Below are positions 52,864 to 60,953 of a DNA stretch of 64,000 bases, piece after piece. Location of the stretch: contig CAVSJF010000007.1 of NCBI GenBank assembly GCA_963728155.1, forward strand, positions 248,001 to 312,000, in the 5' to 3' direction. Each line of letters opens with the position of its first letter. Position 1 is the first letter of the stretch. Below the pieces are notes generated by a model, which was given only the letters and a program-made list of their open reading frames with translations, searched no databases and had not been told where the DNA came from. Both the position numbers and the translations under genes were made by a program. The stretch comes from JACVRW01 sp963728155. GTDB taxonomy: Bacteria > Actinomycetota > Thermoleophilia > Solirubrobacterales > Thermoleophilaceae.

Positions 52864-54306
52864 TTACGGAACCAACGGCGGCGCTCCGGGGGTCGGGGCG
52901 TGCGTCGGCTGCTGAGCCTTCAACTGCGAGTCGAAACCGGACGTCGGTCCCGCGGCGTACGGGAACGAGCCGAGGAACGGCTTGTCGTTCACGTCCACCC
53001 CGTCGCCGAGCGGCAGCCGGAGTCCGCCGTCCGCCGGTGGAACCAGGAAGCCGCAGGCCACCCGCAGGTAGATGTCAACGGTGTCGTCGAACAGCCGGCG
53101 GCCGTTCGGCAGGCCGGCGTTGTCTCCGCCGATCACGCCGAAGCGGCTGGCTTCGCCCGGGGCTGTCGGGGGCACGCCGAGGTTCAGCTTCAGCGTGTCG
53201 GCCGCGGCCGGGCTATCGCCGATCTGCGTGACTCCCGGGATGCCGGTGAAGAGCGCCTGCACGATGTCCGTGCGGTTGGTCTCCTTGCAGCCCAGGGAGA
53301 ACAGGGCATTGATCGCCTTCACGAGCTCGGGCTCGAGCGCGTACTCGCCGAACGCCGCCCCGTCGTTGGCGGGCTGCGACCGATTGAACTCGTCCTTGCG
53401 CGAGATCGGGATGAACAGCTCGTTGATCAGCGGGTTGCCCAGCCGGTTGACCTGGACCCACGGTCCGGCGCCGCCGCGGCCGCGCCCGTCGGTCACCTCG
53501 AGCTTGCGTCGCTCGGTGGAGGCCCACACCCCGACCGCCGCATTTGACGACGAGGGCTTCTTGACGGACTTGCCGTTGCGGGTGAGCTCCTTCTCCGGCA
53601 CCTTGAGCACGAAGGAGTGCACCGAGTAGCCGGCGAGATCGTCCTTGAAGCCACCTGCGTTCCCGGTGGTGCTGTCCCGGAAGTTGATGAGGTCGAACGT
53701 CATGCCCAGGTCGATGAAGAACGCATCGTCGCGCTGACCCACGAACACCTGGCCCTTGCGGCCCAGCGGTTGCACCGACTGGTCCACGAGGGTCTGGTAA
53801 TCGGGCATCGTCTTCGGCCCGATGTTGCTCGGCGCCACCGGAAGATCGCGGGCGACCTTCCTGGCACGCTTGAGCTTGCCGTTGCGGTACTCCTCGCGCA
53901 CGATGTCGTAGGTCTGGCGCAGCAGCAGGTTCGGATCGTCCACCGACGTGACCGGCCCGCTTGCGCCCAGCGCCAGCCTGGTCTGGTTGTCGATGATGTC
54001 CTCGACGTCGAAGCGGTAGCGAACGTCGGGGCGCCCGTCGCCGGTGTTGTCGAAGTTGATGTAGTAGCGGGCGTTGGGGTCCAGCGAGTAGAACAGCGGC
54101 CCGCCGGCTGGATCCTCGAACGGGATCACGTTGGCGACCACCACGGCGCTGCCGGGGTCGTCGTTGGGTGTGAAGAAGTAGACGTCAGTCCAGTCGCCGG
54201 TGGGATCCAGCGACGAGCCGGGCGCCTCCCGGTGACTTGAGCCGGAACTGATGGCAACGGCGATCGCCGACGCCACCAGCACAGCCATAAGCGCGAGCCT
54301 TTTCAT
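52864..54306 (-). CDS. Secreted DUF4331 protein, copy 1
   Basis: 480 residues. Signal peptide MKRLALMAVLVASAIAVAIS then SSGSSHREAPGSSLDPTGDW, the opening of the DUF4331 family, followed by DVYFFTPNDDPGSAVVVANV and PNARYYINFDNTGDGRPDV. No enzyme motif is known. About 80 percent or more alike to the neighbouring copy by eye. ATG 54306 has an AGGAGAGG ribosome-binding site; the upstream in-frame extension is ignored since it precedes the signal peptide. Its promoter has a Nur-like half-site pair at 54418-54434. First gene of a unit with the TPR and NicO genes, so a metal-linked extracellular role is inferred. Confidence 0.85.
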   Translation of the reverse strand: MKRLALMAVLVASAIAVAISSGSSHREAPGSSLDPTGDWTDVYFFTPNDDPGSAVVVANVIPFEDPAGGPLFYSLDPNARYYINFDNTGDGRPDVRYRFDVEDIIDNQTRLALGASGPVTSVDDPNLLLRQTYDIVREEYRNGKLKRARKVARDLPVAPSNIGPKTMPDYQTLVDQSVQPLGRKGQVFVGQRDDAFFIDLGMTFDLINFRDSTTGNAGGFKDDLAGYSVHSFVLKVPEKELTRNGKSVKKPSSSNAAVGVWASTERRKLEVTDGRGRGGAGPWVQVNRLGNPLINELFIPISRKDEFNRSQPANDGAAFGEYALEPELVKAINALFSLGCKETNRTDIVQALFTGIPGVTQIGDSPAAADTLKLNLGVPPTAPGEASRFGVIGGDNAGLPNGRRLFDDTVDIYLRVACGFLVPPADGGLRLPLGDGVDVNDKPFLGSFPYAAGPTSGFDSQLKAQQPTHAPTPGAPPLVP

Positions 54307-54417
54307 GCTCACCTCTCCTGGGGTAGTGGGGTTGGGGTCGCGATCATCCCTGTTTTTGGGTAGTTCATTTACGCCAACACTTCTTGCCAATTCACTCTTC
54401 TTGCTGAGTTACCGTAA

Positions 54418-54434
54418 GTGCAACTAAGTGGTAA
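54418..54434. promoter_or_regulatory. Nur-box-like site before DUF4331-1
   Basis: GTGCAA, five bases, TGGTAA. The first half (within AAGTGCAA) is identical to that in the perfect palindrome at 56083; the second half is degenerate (4 of 6). Confidence 0.4.
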
Positions 54435-54447
54435 GAGCGAAAGCGAG

Positions 54448-54477
54448 GTTGGGCCCCGGCACGCGCCGGGGCCCAAC
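54448..54477 (-). terminator. Terminator hairpin after DUF4331-2
   Basis: Thirteen-base perfect GC-rich arms (54448-54460, 54465-54477) with a 4-base loop, 8 bp after the DUF4331-2 stop codon. A short T-rich patch follows on the transcribed side. Confidence 0.7.
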
Positions 54478-54484
54478 CCATTGC

Positions 54485-55936
54485 CTACGGCACCAGCGGC
54501 GGCGCGCCCGGCGTGGGGGCGTGCGTGGGCTGCTGCTTCTTGAGCTGCGAATCGAAGCCGGACGTCGGCCCCGCGGCGTACGGGAACGAGCCGAGGAACG
54601 GCTTGTCGTTCACGTCCACCCCGTCACCCAGCGGCAGCCTCTTGCCGCCCTGGCTCTCGGGGATCAGGAACCCGCATGCCACCCGCAGGTAGATGTCGAC
54701 GGTGTCGTCGAACAGCCGGCGGCCGTTCGGCAGCCCGCCGTTGTCTCCGCCGATCACGCCGAAGCGACTGGCCTGGGCCGGATCGGTCGGGGGCACGCCG
54801 AGGTTGAGCTTCAGCGTGTCCGCGGCGGCCGGCTTGGAGCCGATCTGCGTGACTCCCGGGATGCCGGTGAAGAGCGCCTGCACGATGTCCGTGCGGTTGG
54901 TCTCCTTGCAGCCCAGCATGAACAGCGCGTTGATCGCCTTGACCAGCTCGGGCTCGACCGCGTACTGACCGAACTTCGTGCCGTCCGTCGCCGGCCGGCT
55001 GCGGTTGAACTCGTCCTTGCGCGAGATGGGGATGAACAACTCGTTGATCAACGGGTTGCCCAGCCGGTTGACCTGGACGTAGCGGCCCTTGCCGCCGCGG
55101 CCACGACCGTTGCTCACCACGAGCCTCTGGCGCTCGGTGGAGGCCCACACGCCGACTGCGGCGTTGGAGGCGCCGGGCGCGCTCACGGCGTTACCGTCGC
55201 GGGTGATCGCCCGCTCCGGCAGCTTCAGGGCGAACGAGTGGACGGCGTAGCCGGCCAGGTCGTCCTTGAAGCCACCCGCGTTTCCGGTGGTGTTGTCCCG
55301 GAAGTTGATGAGGTCGAACGTCATGCCGAGGTCGATGAAGAACGAGTCGTCGCGCTGACCGACGAAGACCTGACCGCCTCCGGGCAGGTTCTTGATCGAC
55401 TGGTCGACGAGGCTCTGGTAGTTGGGCATCGTCTTGGGGCCGACGTTGCTCGGCGCAACCGGCAGGTTCCGTGCGATGGTCTTCGCCCGGACGACGGTGC
55501 GCTTACCCTTTTGGGTGTACTTCTCGCGCACGATGTCGTACGTCTGGCGCAGCAAGAGGTCCTTGTCCGCGACGGACGTGACTGGGCCGCTGGCCCCCAG
55601 TGCGAGACGCGTCTGCTTGTTGATCCTGTCCTTCACCGCGAAGCGGTAGCGGACATCCGGACGCCCATCACCCGTGTTGTCGAAGTTGATGTAGTAACGA
55701 GCGTTGGGATCCAGCGAGTAGAACAGCGGCCCACCGGCCGGGTCCTCGAACGGGATCACGTTGGCGACGACCGCGACGCTGCCGGGATCGTCCTGCGGGG
55801 TAAAGAAATAGACGTCCGTCCAGTCGCCGGTGGGATCCAGCGACGACCCGGGCGCCTCTCGGTGGCTCGAGCCCGAGCTGAGAGCCACGGCAATAGCCGA
55901 CGCTGCCAGCACAGCCACAAGGGCGAGCTTTTTCAT
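54485..55936 (-). CDS. Secreted DUF4331 protein, copy 2
   Basis: 483 residues, a paralogue of the gene at 52864-54306, nearly collinear with it including the ends (GVDVNDKPFLGSFPYAAGP and HAPTPGAPPLVP). Signal MKKLALVAVLAASAIAVALS. Small differences lie in a Lys-rich insertion (YTQKGKRTVVRAK) and in loops. It has its own promoter region, an AGGAGGG ribosome-binding site and its own terminator hairpin, so it is a separate unit. The perfect Nur-like palindrome lies about 150 bp upstream of its ATG. A tandem duplication with retained regulatory sites. Confidence 0.85.
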   Translation of the reverse strand: MKKLALVAVLAASAIAVALSSGSSHREAPGSSLDPTGDWTDVYFFTPQDDPGSVAVVANVIPFEDPAGGPLFYSLDPNARYYINFDNTGDGRPDVRYRFAVKDRINKQTRLALGASGPVTSVADKDLLLRQTYDIVREKYTQKGKRTVVRAKTIARNLPVAPSNVGPKTMPNYQSLVDQSIKNLPGGGQVFVGQRDDSFFIDLGMTFDLINFRDNTTGNAGGFKDDLAGYAVHSFALKLPERAITRDGNAVSAPGASNAAVGVWASTERQRLVVSNGRGRGGKGRYVQVNRLGNPLINELFIPISRKDEFNRSRPATDGTKFGQYAVEPELVKAINALFMLGCKETNRTDIVQALFTGIPGVTQIGSKPAAADTLKLNLGVPPTDPAQASRFGVIGGDNGGLPNGRRLFDDTVDIYLRVACGFLIPESQGGKRLPLGDGVDVNDKPFLGSFPYAAGPTSGFDSQLKKQQPTHAPTPGAPPLVP

Positions 55937-56057
55937 GCTCCGTCCCTCCTAGGGGTTATAGGCCTACGCCGGGACCAGCCGGCGACCAATACCCTCCGTA
56001 ATCGCACCGGCGCACAAATCGGATCAACCTGTTATGAAGAAAAGATTCCCTGCAATT

Positions 56058-56072
56058 CGGCAACACTTGCCG
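56058..56072. promoter_or_regulatory. Second palindrome upstream of DUF4331-2
   Basis: CGGCAA, three bases, TTGCCG. A weaker version (GGCAAG..GTGTTGGCG on the minus strand) is found near 54375-54391 before DUF4331-1, so it may be a second shared operator. Confidence 0.35.
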
Positions 56073-56082
56073 AGCGCCACGC

Positions 56083-56103
56083 AAGTGCAACTTACTTGCA
56101 CTT
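56083..56103. promoter_or_regulatory. Perfect Nur-box-like palindrome
   Basis: Arms AAGTGCAA and TTGCACTT (8 bp, perfect) are spaced by five bases. The inner TGCAA-N5-TTGCA is the layout of the nickel-responsive Nur box of Streptomyces (tTGCaa-N5-ttGCAA). It lies between the divergent DUF4331-2 and the gene at 56110, overlapping the apparent 5' end of the latter. Confidence 0.6.
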
Positions 56104-56109
56104 TTTCTG

Positions 56110-56484
56110 GTGGTGTTCGTGGCCGGCTGCGGCGGGTCTGGACCCGACCAGGCCGTGCGCGACTACTTCACCGCCGTCGTGGACGGCGACGGCGAGCGCG
56201 CGTGCCAGACCCTTACCCCGCAGCTGCGCCGCGACATCGACCGCTCTCCGGCCGCGCGCCGCTCGGGCGCCACGTGCACCGAGGTCATGCAGCTCGCCAG
56301 GGGCCTGAATCCCGACCTGAACAAGAAGGACATCGAGGATCTCTCGATGGAGATCACGGAGGACGGCGACCGCGCCACGGCGCGGCTGCGCAATCCGCTG
56401 GTCGGGCGCCGGGAGGCGATTGGGCTGCAAGAAAGGGACGGAGACTGGAAGATCTCTTCCCTCGAAACTCGTCCTAGGGGATGA
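56110..56484 (+). CDS. Small lipoprotein with DUF4878-like domain, start unclear
   Basis: From GTG 56110 there are 124 residues, but only six precede the lipobox Cys (FVAGCGG), too few for a signal. The frame is open upstream with LLALFLVV, a proper hydrophobic core, yet has no start codon, while an ATG at 56034 in another frame gives a basic KKRFPAIRQH start. One lost or added base near 56085-56095 would join them. The mature part (DQAVRDYFTAVVDGDGERACQTL, VMEITED-type strands, GRREAIGLQERDGDWKI) fits the small NTF2-like lipoproteins. Divergent from DUF4331-2 with the Nur-like site in between. Confidence 0.6.
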   Translation: MVFVAGCGGSGPDQAVRDYFTAVVDGDGERACQTLTPQLRRDIDRSPAARRSGATCTEVMQLARGLNPDLNKKDIEDLSMEITEDGDRATARLRNPLVGRREAIGLQERDGDWKISSLETRPRG

Positions 56485-56545
56485 TGCATCCGATTTGGCA
56501 GTTGGCGCGTAAGGAACACTCATCACCACAACTAGTCCCCCATCC

Positions 56546-56941
56546 ATGGCTCGTTTCGAGGCTCGTGAGTACTCGATCAACGCCGACCTGACCCACCTGA
56601 AGGAAGCACGCGATTTCGCCGAGCGGGCGGCCGCGGAGTTCGGTTTCGACTCAGACGGGCGCTATCAGGTGAAGCTCGCCCTGAGCGAGGCGATCACCAA
56701 CGCCATCCAGCACGGATCGAGCTCGACGACCGAGATCGTGCGGGTTGACGTGGCCGAGGAGGCTGGAGCCCTCGTATTCGAGGTCGCCGACAGCGGGCGC
56801 TTCGTGCCCCGCGTCGAGCGCCGCGGATCGATGCCCGAGAGCGGGCGCGGGCTCGAGTTCATGCGCCTGATGATGGACGAGGTCGACGTGCGCAGCTCGG
56901 CCCACGGCACGTGCCTGCGCCTCGCCAAGCGCCTCATCTGA
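56546..56941 (+). CDS. RsbW-type anti-sigma regulatory ATPase/kinase
   Basis: 131 residues, a single GHKL (HATPase_c_2) domain: ALSEAITNAIQHG (N-box with the Mg-binding Asn), VFEVADSGRFVP (G1 box) and SGRGLEFMRLMMDEVDV (G2 box), then GTCLRLAKRL. Such proteins phosphorylate STAS anti-anti-sigma factors and hold alternative sigma factors inactive. No partner STAS or sigma-B gene is adjacent. The ATG lies about 60 bp after the lipoprotein stop. The 3' end overlaps the convergent cupredoxin gene by 8 bp. Confidence 0.88.
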   Translation: MARFEAREYSINADLTHLKEARDFAERAAAEFGFDSDGRYQVKLALSEAITNAIQHGSSSTTEIVRVDVAEEAGALVFEVADSGRFVPRVERRGSMPESGRGLEFMRLMMDEVDVRSSAHGTCLRLAKRLI

Positions 56942-57314
56942 CCTCGACCGGGCCGCGCATGCCGAGATCGGCGTGGTCGCCGACGGTGCACACCATCTCG
57001 TAGTTGCCGTGCTCGAGGTTCACCCGGCCGGAGCGCGTCTCGCCGGCCGCGAAGGTCGGAGTGCCGCCGATGGTCTCCCCGTTCCTCGTGAGCTTCAGGT
57101 TGTGGGCCAGGGTGCCCGCGTTCTTCAGCCTGACGGTGAGCGGACCGGCGCCCGACACCACGACCTTGCCCGGGTTGAAGGAGTACTCCTTGGCGGTCAC
57201 CCTCAGCTCCGAGTTCGGTTTGACCGTCACGCTCCGCGCGGCGGTGTCTTGGTCGTTCCCGCCACAGGCGACGAAGGCGAGCAAGCTGGCGCAGGGGACG
57301 GCGAGGCGACGCAC
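56934..57314 (-). CDS. Cupredoxin (plastocyanin/azurin-like) lipoprotein
   Basis: 126 residues. Short lipoprotein signal (SLLAFVACGG) then a blue-copper beta-sandwich with type 1 ligands: His in TLAHNLKL, Cys in EMVCTVGDHADLGM with His five residues and Met ten residues after the Cys. This C-x4-H-x4-M spacing is standard for cupredoxins. It is an extracytoplasmic electron carrier. It diverges from a cytochrome c lipoprotein, with which it shares a single 7-bp -10 element, so the two carriers are made together and probably serve the same respiratory branch. Confidence 0.88.
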   Translation of the reverse strand: MRRLAVPCASLLAFVACGGNDQDTAARSVTVKPNSELRVTAKEYSFNPGKVVVSGAGPLTVRLKNAGTLAHNLKLTRNGETIGGTPTFAAGETRSGRVNLEHGNYEMVCTVGDHADLGMRGPVEVR

Positions 57315-57322
57315 GGGAGCGG

Positions 57323-57329
57323 ATACTAT
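57323..57329. promoter_or_regulatory. Bidirectional -10 element for cupredoxin and cytochrome c
   Basis: ATACTAT on the plus strand gives TACTAT 8 nt before the cytochrome c GTG; its complement gives TAGTAT 8 nt before the cupredoxin GTG. One 7-bp element thus serves both leaderless genes. Confidence 0.55.
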
Positions 57330-57337
57330 GCGCCGCC

Positions 57338-57742
57338 GTGCGCCGCCCGATCGCCTTTCTCTGCGCTCTCGCCGCCGCTGTGGCAGTGGGCTGCGGAGGC
57401 GAGATCGAAGTGCCGGAGCAGTCGGCCGAGCGGCGCGGGGCGGATCTCTTCAACCAGCGCTGCTCGGGCTGCCACTCGCTGGACGCCGCCAACGCCTACG
57501 GCTCGAAGGCCCCCGGGGCCCTACAGGGAGGCGAGCGCACCAACGGGCCGAACTTCAACATCCGCAAGGAGAGCCGGGACGACGTGCTCTACGCCATCCG
57601 CAACGGCGGCTTCTCCGGCGCGATCATGCCCGCGAACATCGTGGTGGGAGACGACGCCGAGGCTCTGGCCGACTTCCTGTCCAAGTACTCGGGCGAGGGC
57701 GCGACTGATCGCCAGTCCTCGTCAGGACAAGGCCAGGACTAG
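57338..57742 (+). CDS. Cytochrome c lipoprotein (class I)
   Basis: 134 residues. Lipoprotein signal (FLCALAAAVAVGCGG), then ADLFNQRCSGCHSLD with the CxxCH heme site, RTNGPNFN, LYAIRNGGFSGAIMPAN with the distal Met ligand, and ALADFLSKYSG helix. This is a mono-heme c-type cytochrome tethered to the outer face of the membrane. Divergent partner is the cupredoxin. GTG start 8 nt from the -10 element. serS follows in the same direction after 20 bp with its own -10. Confidence 0.9.
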   Translation: MRRPIAFLCALAAAVAVGCGGEIEVPEQSAERRGADLFNQRCSGCHSLDAANAYGSKAPGALQGGERTNGPNFNIRKESRDDVLYAIRNGGFSGAIMPANIVVGDDAEALADFLSKYSGEGATDRQSSSGQGQD

Positions 57743-57745
57743 AAC

Positions 57746-57751
57746 TACCCT
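57746..57751 (+). promoter_or_regulatory. -10 element of serS
   Basis: TACCCT, 10 nt before the ATG; no ribosome-binding site. Confidence 0.4.
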
Positions 57752-57761
57752 CTAGGGGTCG

Positions 57762-59007
57762 ATGCTCGACCTCAGGCAGATCCGTGAAGACCCCGCACCG
57801 GCGCGAGAGGCGCTGCTTCGGCGCGGCTTCGACGCCTCGGTGCTCGATCAGGCGCTCGATGCCGACGAGCGCCGGCGTGCGCTGCTGCCCGAGCTCGAGG
57901 AGCTGCGGCGCGCCAAGAACGAGGCCTCCAAGCGCATCGGCGAGCTGCAGCGCTCGGGCGAGGACGCCGGCGCGGCGATCGCCGAGGTGAAGGGCGCCTC
58001 GACGCGCGAGAAGGAGCTCGCCGAGGAGCTGCGCGCGGTGGAGGAGCGCCGCGCCGCCGCGCTGTCCCTGCTGCCGAACCTGCCCGACGCCTCGGCGCCC
58101 CTCCAGGACGAGGTCCTGCGCGAGGAGGGCGAGGCCGGGCGCAGCGGGCGCAACCACGTGGAGCTGCTCGGTGAGCACCTCGACATGGAGGCGGGCGCGC
58201 GCGTGGCGGGATCTCGCTTCGCCTACCTCAAGGGGCCGCTCGTGCGCTTGGAGCTGGCGCTCGTTCAGTGGGCCCTGACCCTGCTCGAGGGGAAGGGCTT
58301 TACCCCGGTGGTCCCGCCGGTCCTGGTGCGCGAGGAGGCGCTGTTCGGAACCGGCATGCTGCCTGACACCGAGCAGCAGATCTACAGCGTGCCCGGCGAC
58401 GAGCTGTTCCTCGCGGGTACGAGCGAAGTGCCGCTGGCCTCCCTGCACGCCGGCGAGATCCTGGATGCCGGATTCGCTTCCCCTCCGCTACGCGGGTTTC
58501 TCGTCCTGTTTTCGGCGCGAGGCAGGGGCCGCGGGCAAGGACACCCAGGGTCTCTTCCGCGTGCATCAGTTCGACAAGGTCGAGATGTTCACGTTCGTGG
58601 AGCCCGAGCAGTCCCCGGCCGAGCACGAGCGGCTGCTGGCCATCGAGGAGGAGATCCTTCAGGCCCTTGGGATCCCGTACCGCGTCGTGAACATCGCGGT
58701 CGACGACCTGGGCAACTCCGCGGCCAAGAAGTACGACTTGGAGGCGTGGCTGCCCGGGCAGGAGCGCTTCCGCGAGCTCACCTCGTGCTCCAACACCACC
58801 GATTACCAGGCGCGCCGTCTCGACATCCGCCACCGCCCTGGGCAAGGCGCGTCACCGCAGCCCGTCCACACGCTCAACGGCACGGCTGTGGCGGTGGGCC
58901 GGACGATCATCGCCATCGCCGAGAACCATCAGACCGAAGACGGGACCGTCGAGGTGCCGGCCGTGCTGCGCGACTTCGGCGCGCCCGCGACGTTCTCAGG
59001 ACGCTAG
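57762..59007 (+). CDS. serS: Seryl-tRNA synthetase, one frameshift
   Basis: About 415 residues. The N-terminal coiled-coil arm (roughly 30-105, ELEELRRAKNEASKRIGELQ) grips the long variable arm of tRNA-Ser. Class II motifs follow: GFTPVVPPVLV, FLAGTSEVPLA, then in the next frame SSCFRREAGAAGKDTQGLFR (motif 2), KVEMF, and the C-terminal NGTAVAVGRTIIAI (motif 3). The frame breaks near 58463-58478, where GEILDA continues as DSLPLRYAGF only if one G is dropped. As serS is essential, this is taken as an assembly insertion. A tRNA-Ser gene lies 2 kb away. Confidence 0.93.
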
Positions 59008-59477
59008 ACGCCGAGCAGCAAGATCGCGGCCTGGGCCACGGCCCACGCGGCGAGCAGGACCAGGCCCCCGGTCACGGCAGCGTGGGCCACGACCGACCAC
59101 ATCCCGCTGCGAACCTCGTGGGCGGGGCCTCGGCGGCGAAACTCGTCGCGCAAGACCCCCACCGTCACGACGGCGATTGCCAGCGCCAGCGCAGCCGCGG
59201 CGCCAACTGCCAGCCCGGCGAGCAGGGTCCGCCGCCAGCCCGACCGAGCGCCACAGAATCCCAGCTCCTGCGGCGCGGTACCGAGCTTCTCCAGCAGGCT
59301 CGCGCCGGTCTCACAACCGGCGGGGAGGACCGCCCCGTTCAGGGCCACGAGGATGAGGGCCAACACCAGGCCGCCCAAGCTCACCGCCCACCCGAGAGGG
59401 CTGAATCTGGGCAGCGCGGGCGGGCCGATGGTCAGGTCGGCAATCGACTCGGACGCGCTTTCGTTGGTCGCGGTCAC
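59004..59477 (-). CDS. Membrane protein of unknown function
   Basis: 157 residues with three or four predicted helices (LGWAVSLGGLVLALILVAL, LLAGLAVGAAAALALAIAV, AVTGGLVLLAAWAVAQAAIL, in part). The N-terminal 35 residues are polar with several Thr/Ser/Glu, and two cysteines flank a loop (GCETG, FCGARSG), perhaps a disulfide outside. GTG 59477 is the start nearest the polar segment. It lies 44 bp after the FAD oxidoreductase and may be cotranscribed. Its stop overlaps the serS stop. Confidence 0.65.
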   Translation of the reverse strand: MTATNESASESIADLTIGPPALPRFSPLGWAVSLGGLVLALILVALNGAVLPAGCETGASLLEKLGTAPQELGFCGARSGWRRTLLAGLAVGAAAALALAIAVVTVGVLRDEFRRRGPAHEVRSGMWSVVAHAAVTGGLVLLAAWAVAQAAILLLGV

Positions 59478-59521
59478 CCTGCGCCGGTATTCGGCAGGCG
59501 CGCGCCAAGCCTGAGCGGTTG

Positions 59522-60925
59522 TCAGCTGTCGAAGCCGAGCCCGAAACGGTCCAGCGTGCGCAGCCAGAGGCCGCGCCGCCCATGCTCGCGGTCGGCCTTG
59601 GCCAGCGCGCGCCGGGTGAGGGTGATGGCGCCCCAGCGCAGAGGCTCGGGGGGAAAGGGCAGCGGCTTCGACCTCACCATCTTCAGGCGTGTGCGCTCGG
59701 TGTCGCGGCCCGCGCTGAGGTCGAGTGCCACCTGGGCGCCGAAGCGGCTGGCGCCCACGCCGAGGCCGGTGTAGCCCACGCAGTAGACGGCTCGCCCCCC
59801 GAGCGCCCGTCCGAACATCACCGAGAAGCGCGAGCAGGTGTCGATGGCGCCGCCCCACCGGTGGCTGAAGCGCAGGCCCTCGAGCTGCGGGAAGGTGTCG
59901 AAGAACTGGCCGGCGAGCAGCTCGAAGGTGGCGGGGCGCTCGTCGAGGTGGGCGCCCATCCCGTTGCGGAAGTTGTAGATGGCGTCGTAGCCGCCCCACA
60001 GGATCCGGTCGTCACGCGTGAGGCGGTAGTAGTGGAACTGGTTGGCCAGGTCGGCCAGGCCCTGGCGCCGGCGCCAGCCGATCGCCTCCCGCTGGGCCGC
60101 GCTCAGCGGCTCGGTGACCAGCACGTAGTCCCACACGGGAACCACGTAGCGGCGGATGGCCCGGACCAGCGGAGGAAAAGCGCTGGTGGCGAGGATCGCC
60201 CGCTCTGCCCGCACGCGGCCCCCGCCCGTCGTGGCCACCACCCCGGCGCCCTCGCGCTCGAGGCCGGTCACGGCCGAGCGTTCATATACCCGCGCGCCGC
60301 CGGCCTCGGCCGCGGCGGCGAGCCCCCACGCCAGGCGTGCCGGGTCGAGCACGGCGCACGTGTCGGGCAGGAACACGCCGCCGTGGTAGGTGGGCGAGTT
60401 GACCTCGGCGCGCGCTGCGTCGGCGTCGAGGGCCTCGGCGGCCCACCCGTGGGCCCTCGCGGTCTCCACGATCTCGGGGATGTACTCCGCCTGATAGGGG
60501 GCGGTGGCGAAGGACAGCTCGCCCGTCTGCTCCAGTTCCGCGCGGATGCCGTGGCGCCCGATCGTGTCGCCGATTGCGGCGAAGTTCTCGCGAGCCATAC
60601 GCTCGAGCTGTGGCATCTCCTCGGGCCAGCGCGCCACGCCGTTCTCGAGGCCGTGGGTGAGCGACGCGGACATGAAGCCGCCGTTGCGCCCCGATGCGCC
60701 GAAGGCGATCCGCTCGCCCTCGAGCAGTACCACCTCGCGCTGGGGATCTTCCTCGCGCGCGAGGAGAGCCGCCCAGAGGCCGGTCAACCCGCCACCCACG
60801 ATCACCAGATCGGCTCGCTGCTCGCCCTCGAGCGCCGGCCGCGGCTCGGGCACATCGGCCTGGTCGAGCCAGAAGGGCCGCGGCTCGGCCTCGGCGTAGG
60901 AGCGGCGGATGGCCTGCGCGTCCAC
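59522..60925 (-). CDS. FAD-dependent oxidoreductase, DAO family
   Basis: 467 residues. LVIVGGGLTGLWAALLARE is the Rossmann FAD-binding motif, GASGRNGGF is the conserved segment after it, and the C-terminal VYCVGYTGLGVGASRFGAQ holds the second FAD contact, all as in gamma-glutamylputrescine oxidase (PuuB)-like and related amine oxidases of the D-amino-acid-oxidase fold. It probably oxidises a secondary or primary amine with O2; substrate unknown. GTG start 28 bp after the tRNA-Ser 3' end. Confidence 0.85.
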   Translation of the reverse strand: MDAQAIRRSYAEAEPRPFWLDQADVPEPRPALEGEQRADLVIVGGGLTGLWAALLAREEDPQREVVLLEGERIAFGASGRNGGFMSASLTHGLENGVARWPEEMPQLERMARENFAAIGDTIGRHGIRAELEQTGELSFATAPYQAEYIPEIVETARAHGWAAEALDADAARAEVNSPTYHGGVFLPDTCAVLDPARLAWGLAAAAEAGGARVYERSAVTGLEREGAGVVATTGGGRVRAERAILATSAFPPLVRAIRRYVVPVWDYVLVTEPLSAAQREAIGWRRRQGLADLANQFHYYRLTRDDRILWGGYDAIYNFRNGMGAHLDERPATFELLAGQFFDTFPQLEGLRFSHRWGGAIDTCSRFSVMFGRALGGRAVYCVGYTGLGVGASRFGAQVALDLSAGRDTERTRLKMVRSKPLPFPPEPLRWGAITLTRRALAKADREHGRRGLWLRTLDRFGLGFDS

Positions 60926-60953
60926 GGTTCAGTCAGCGCTAGCGAGATAGAGG

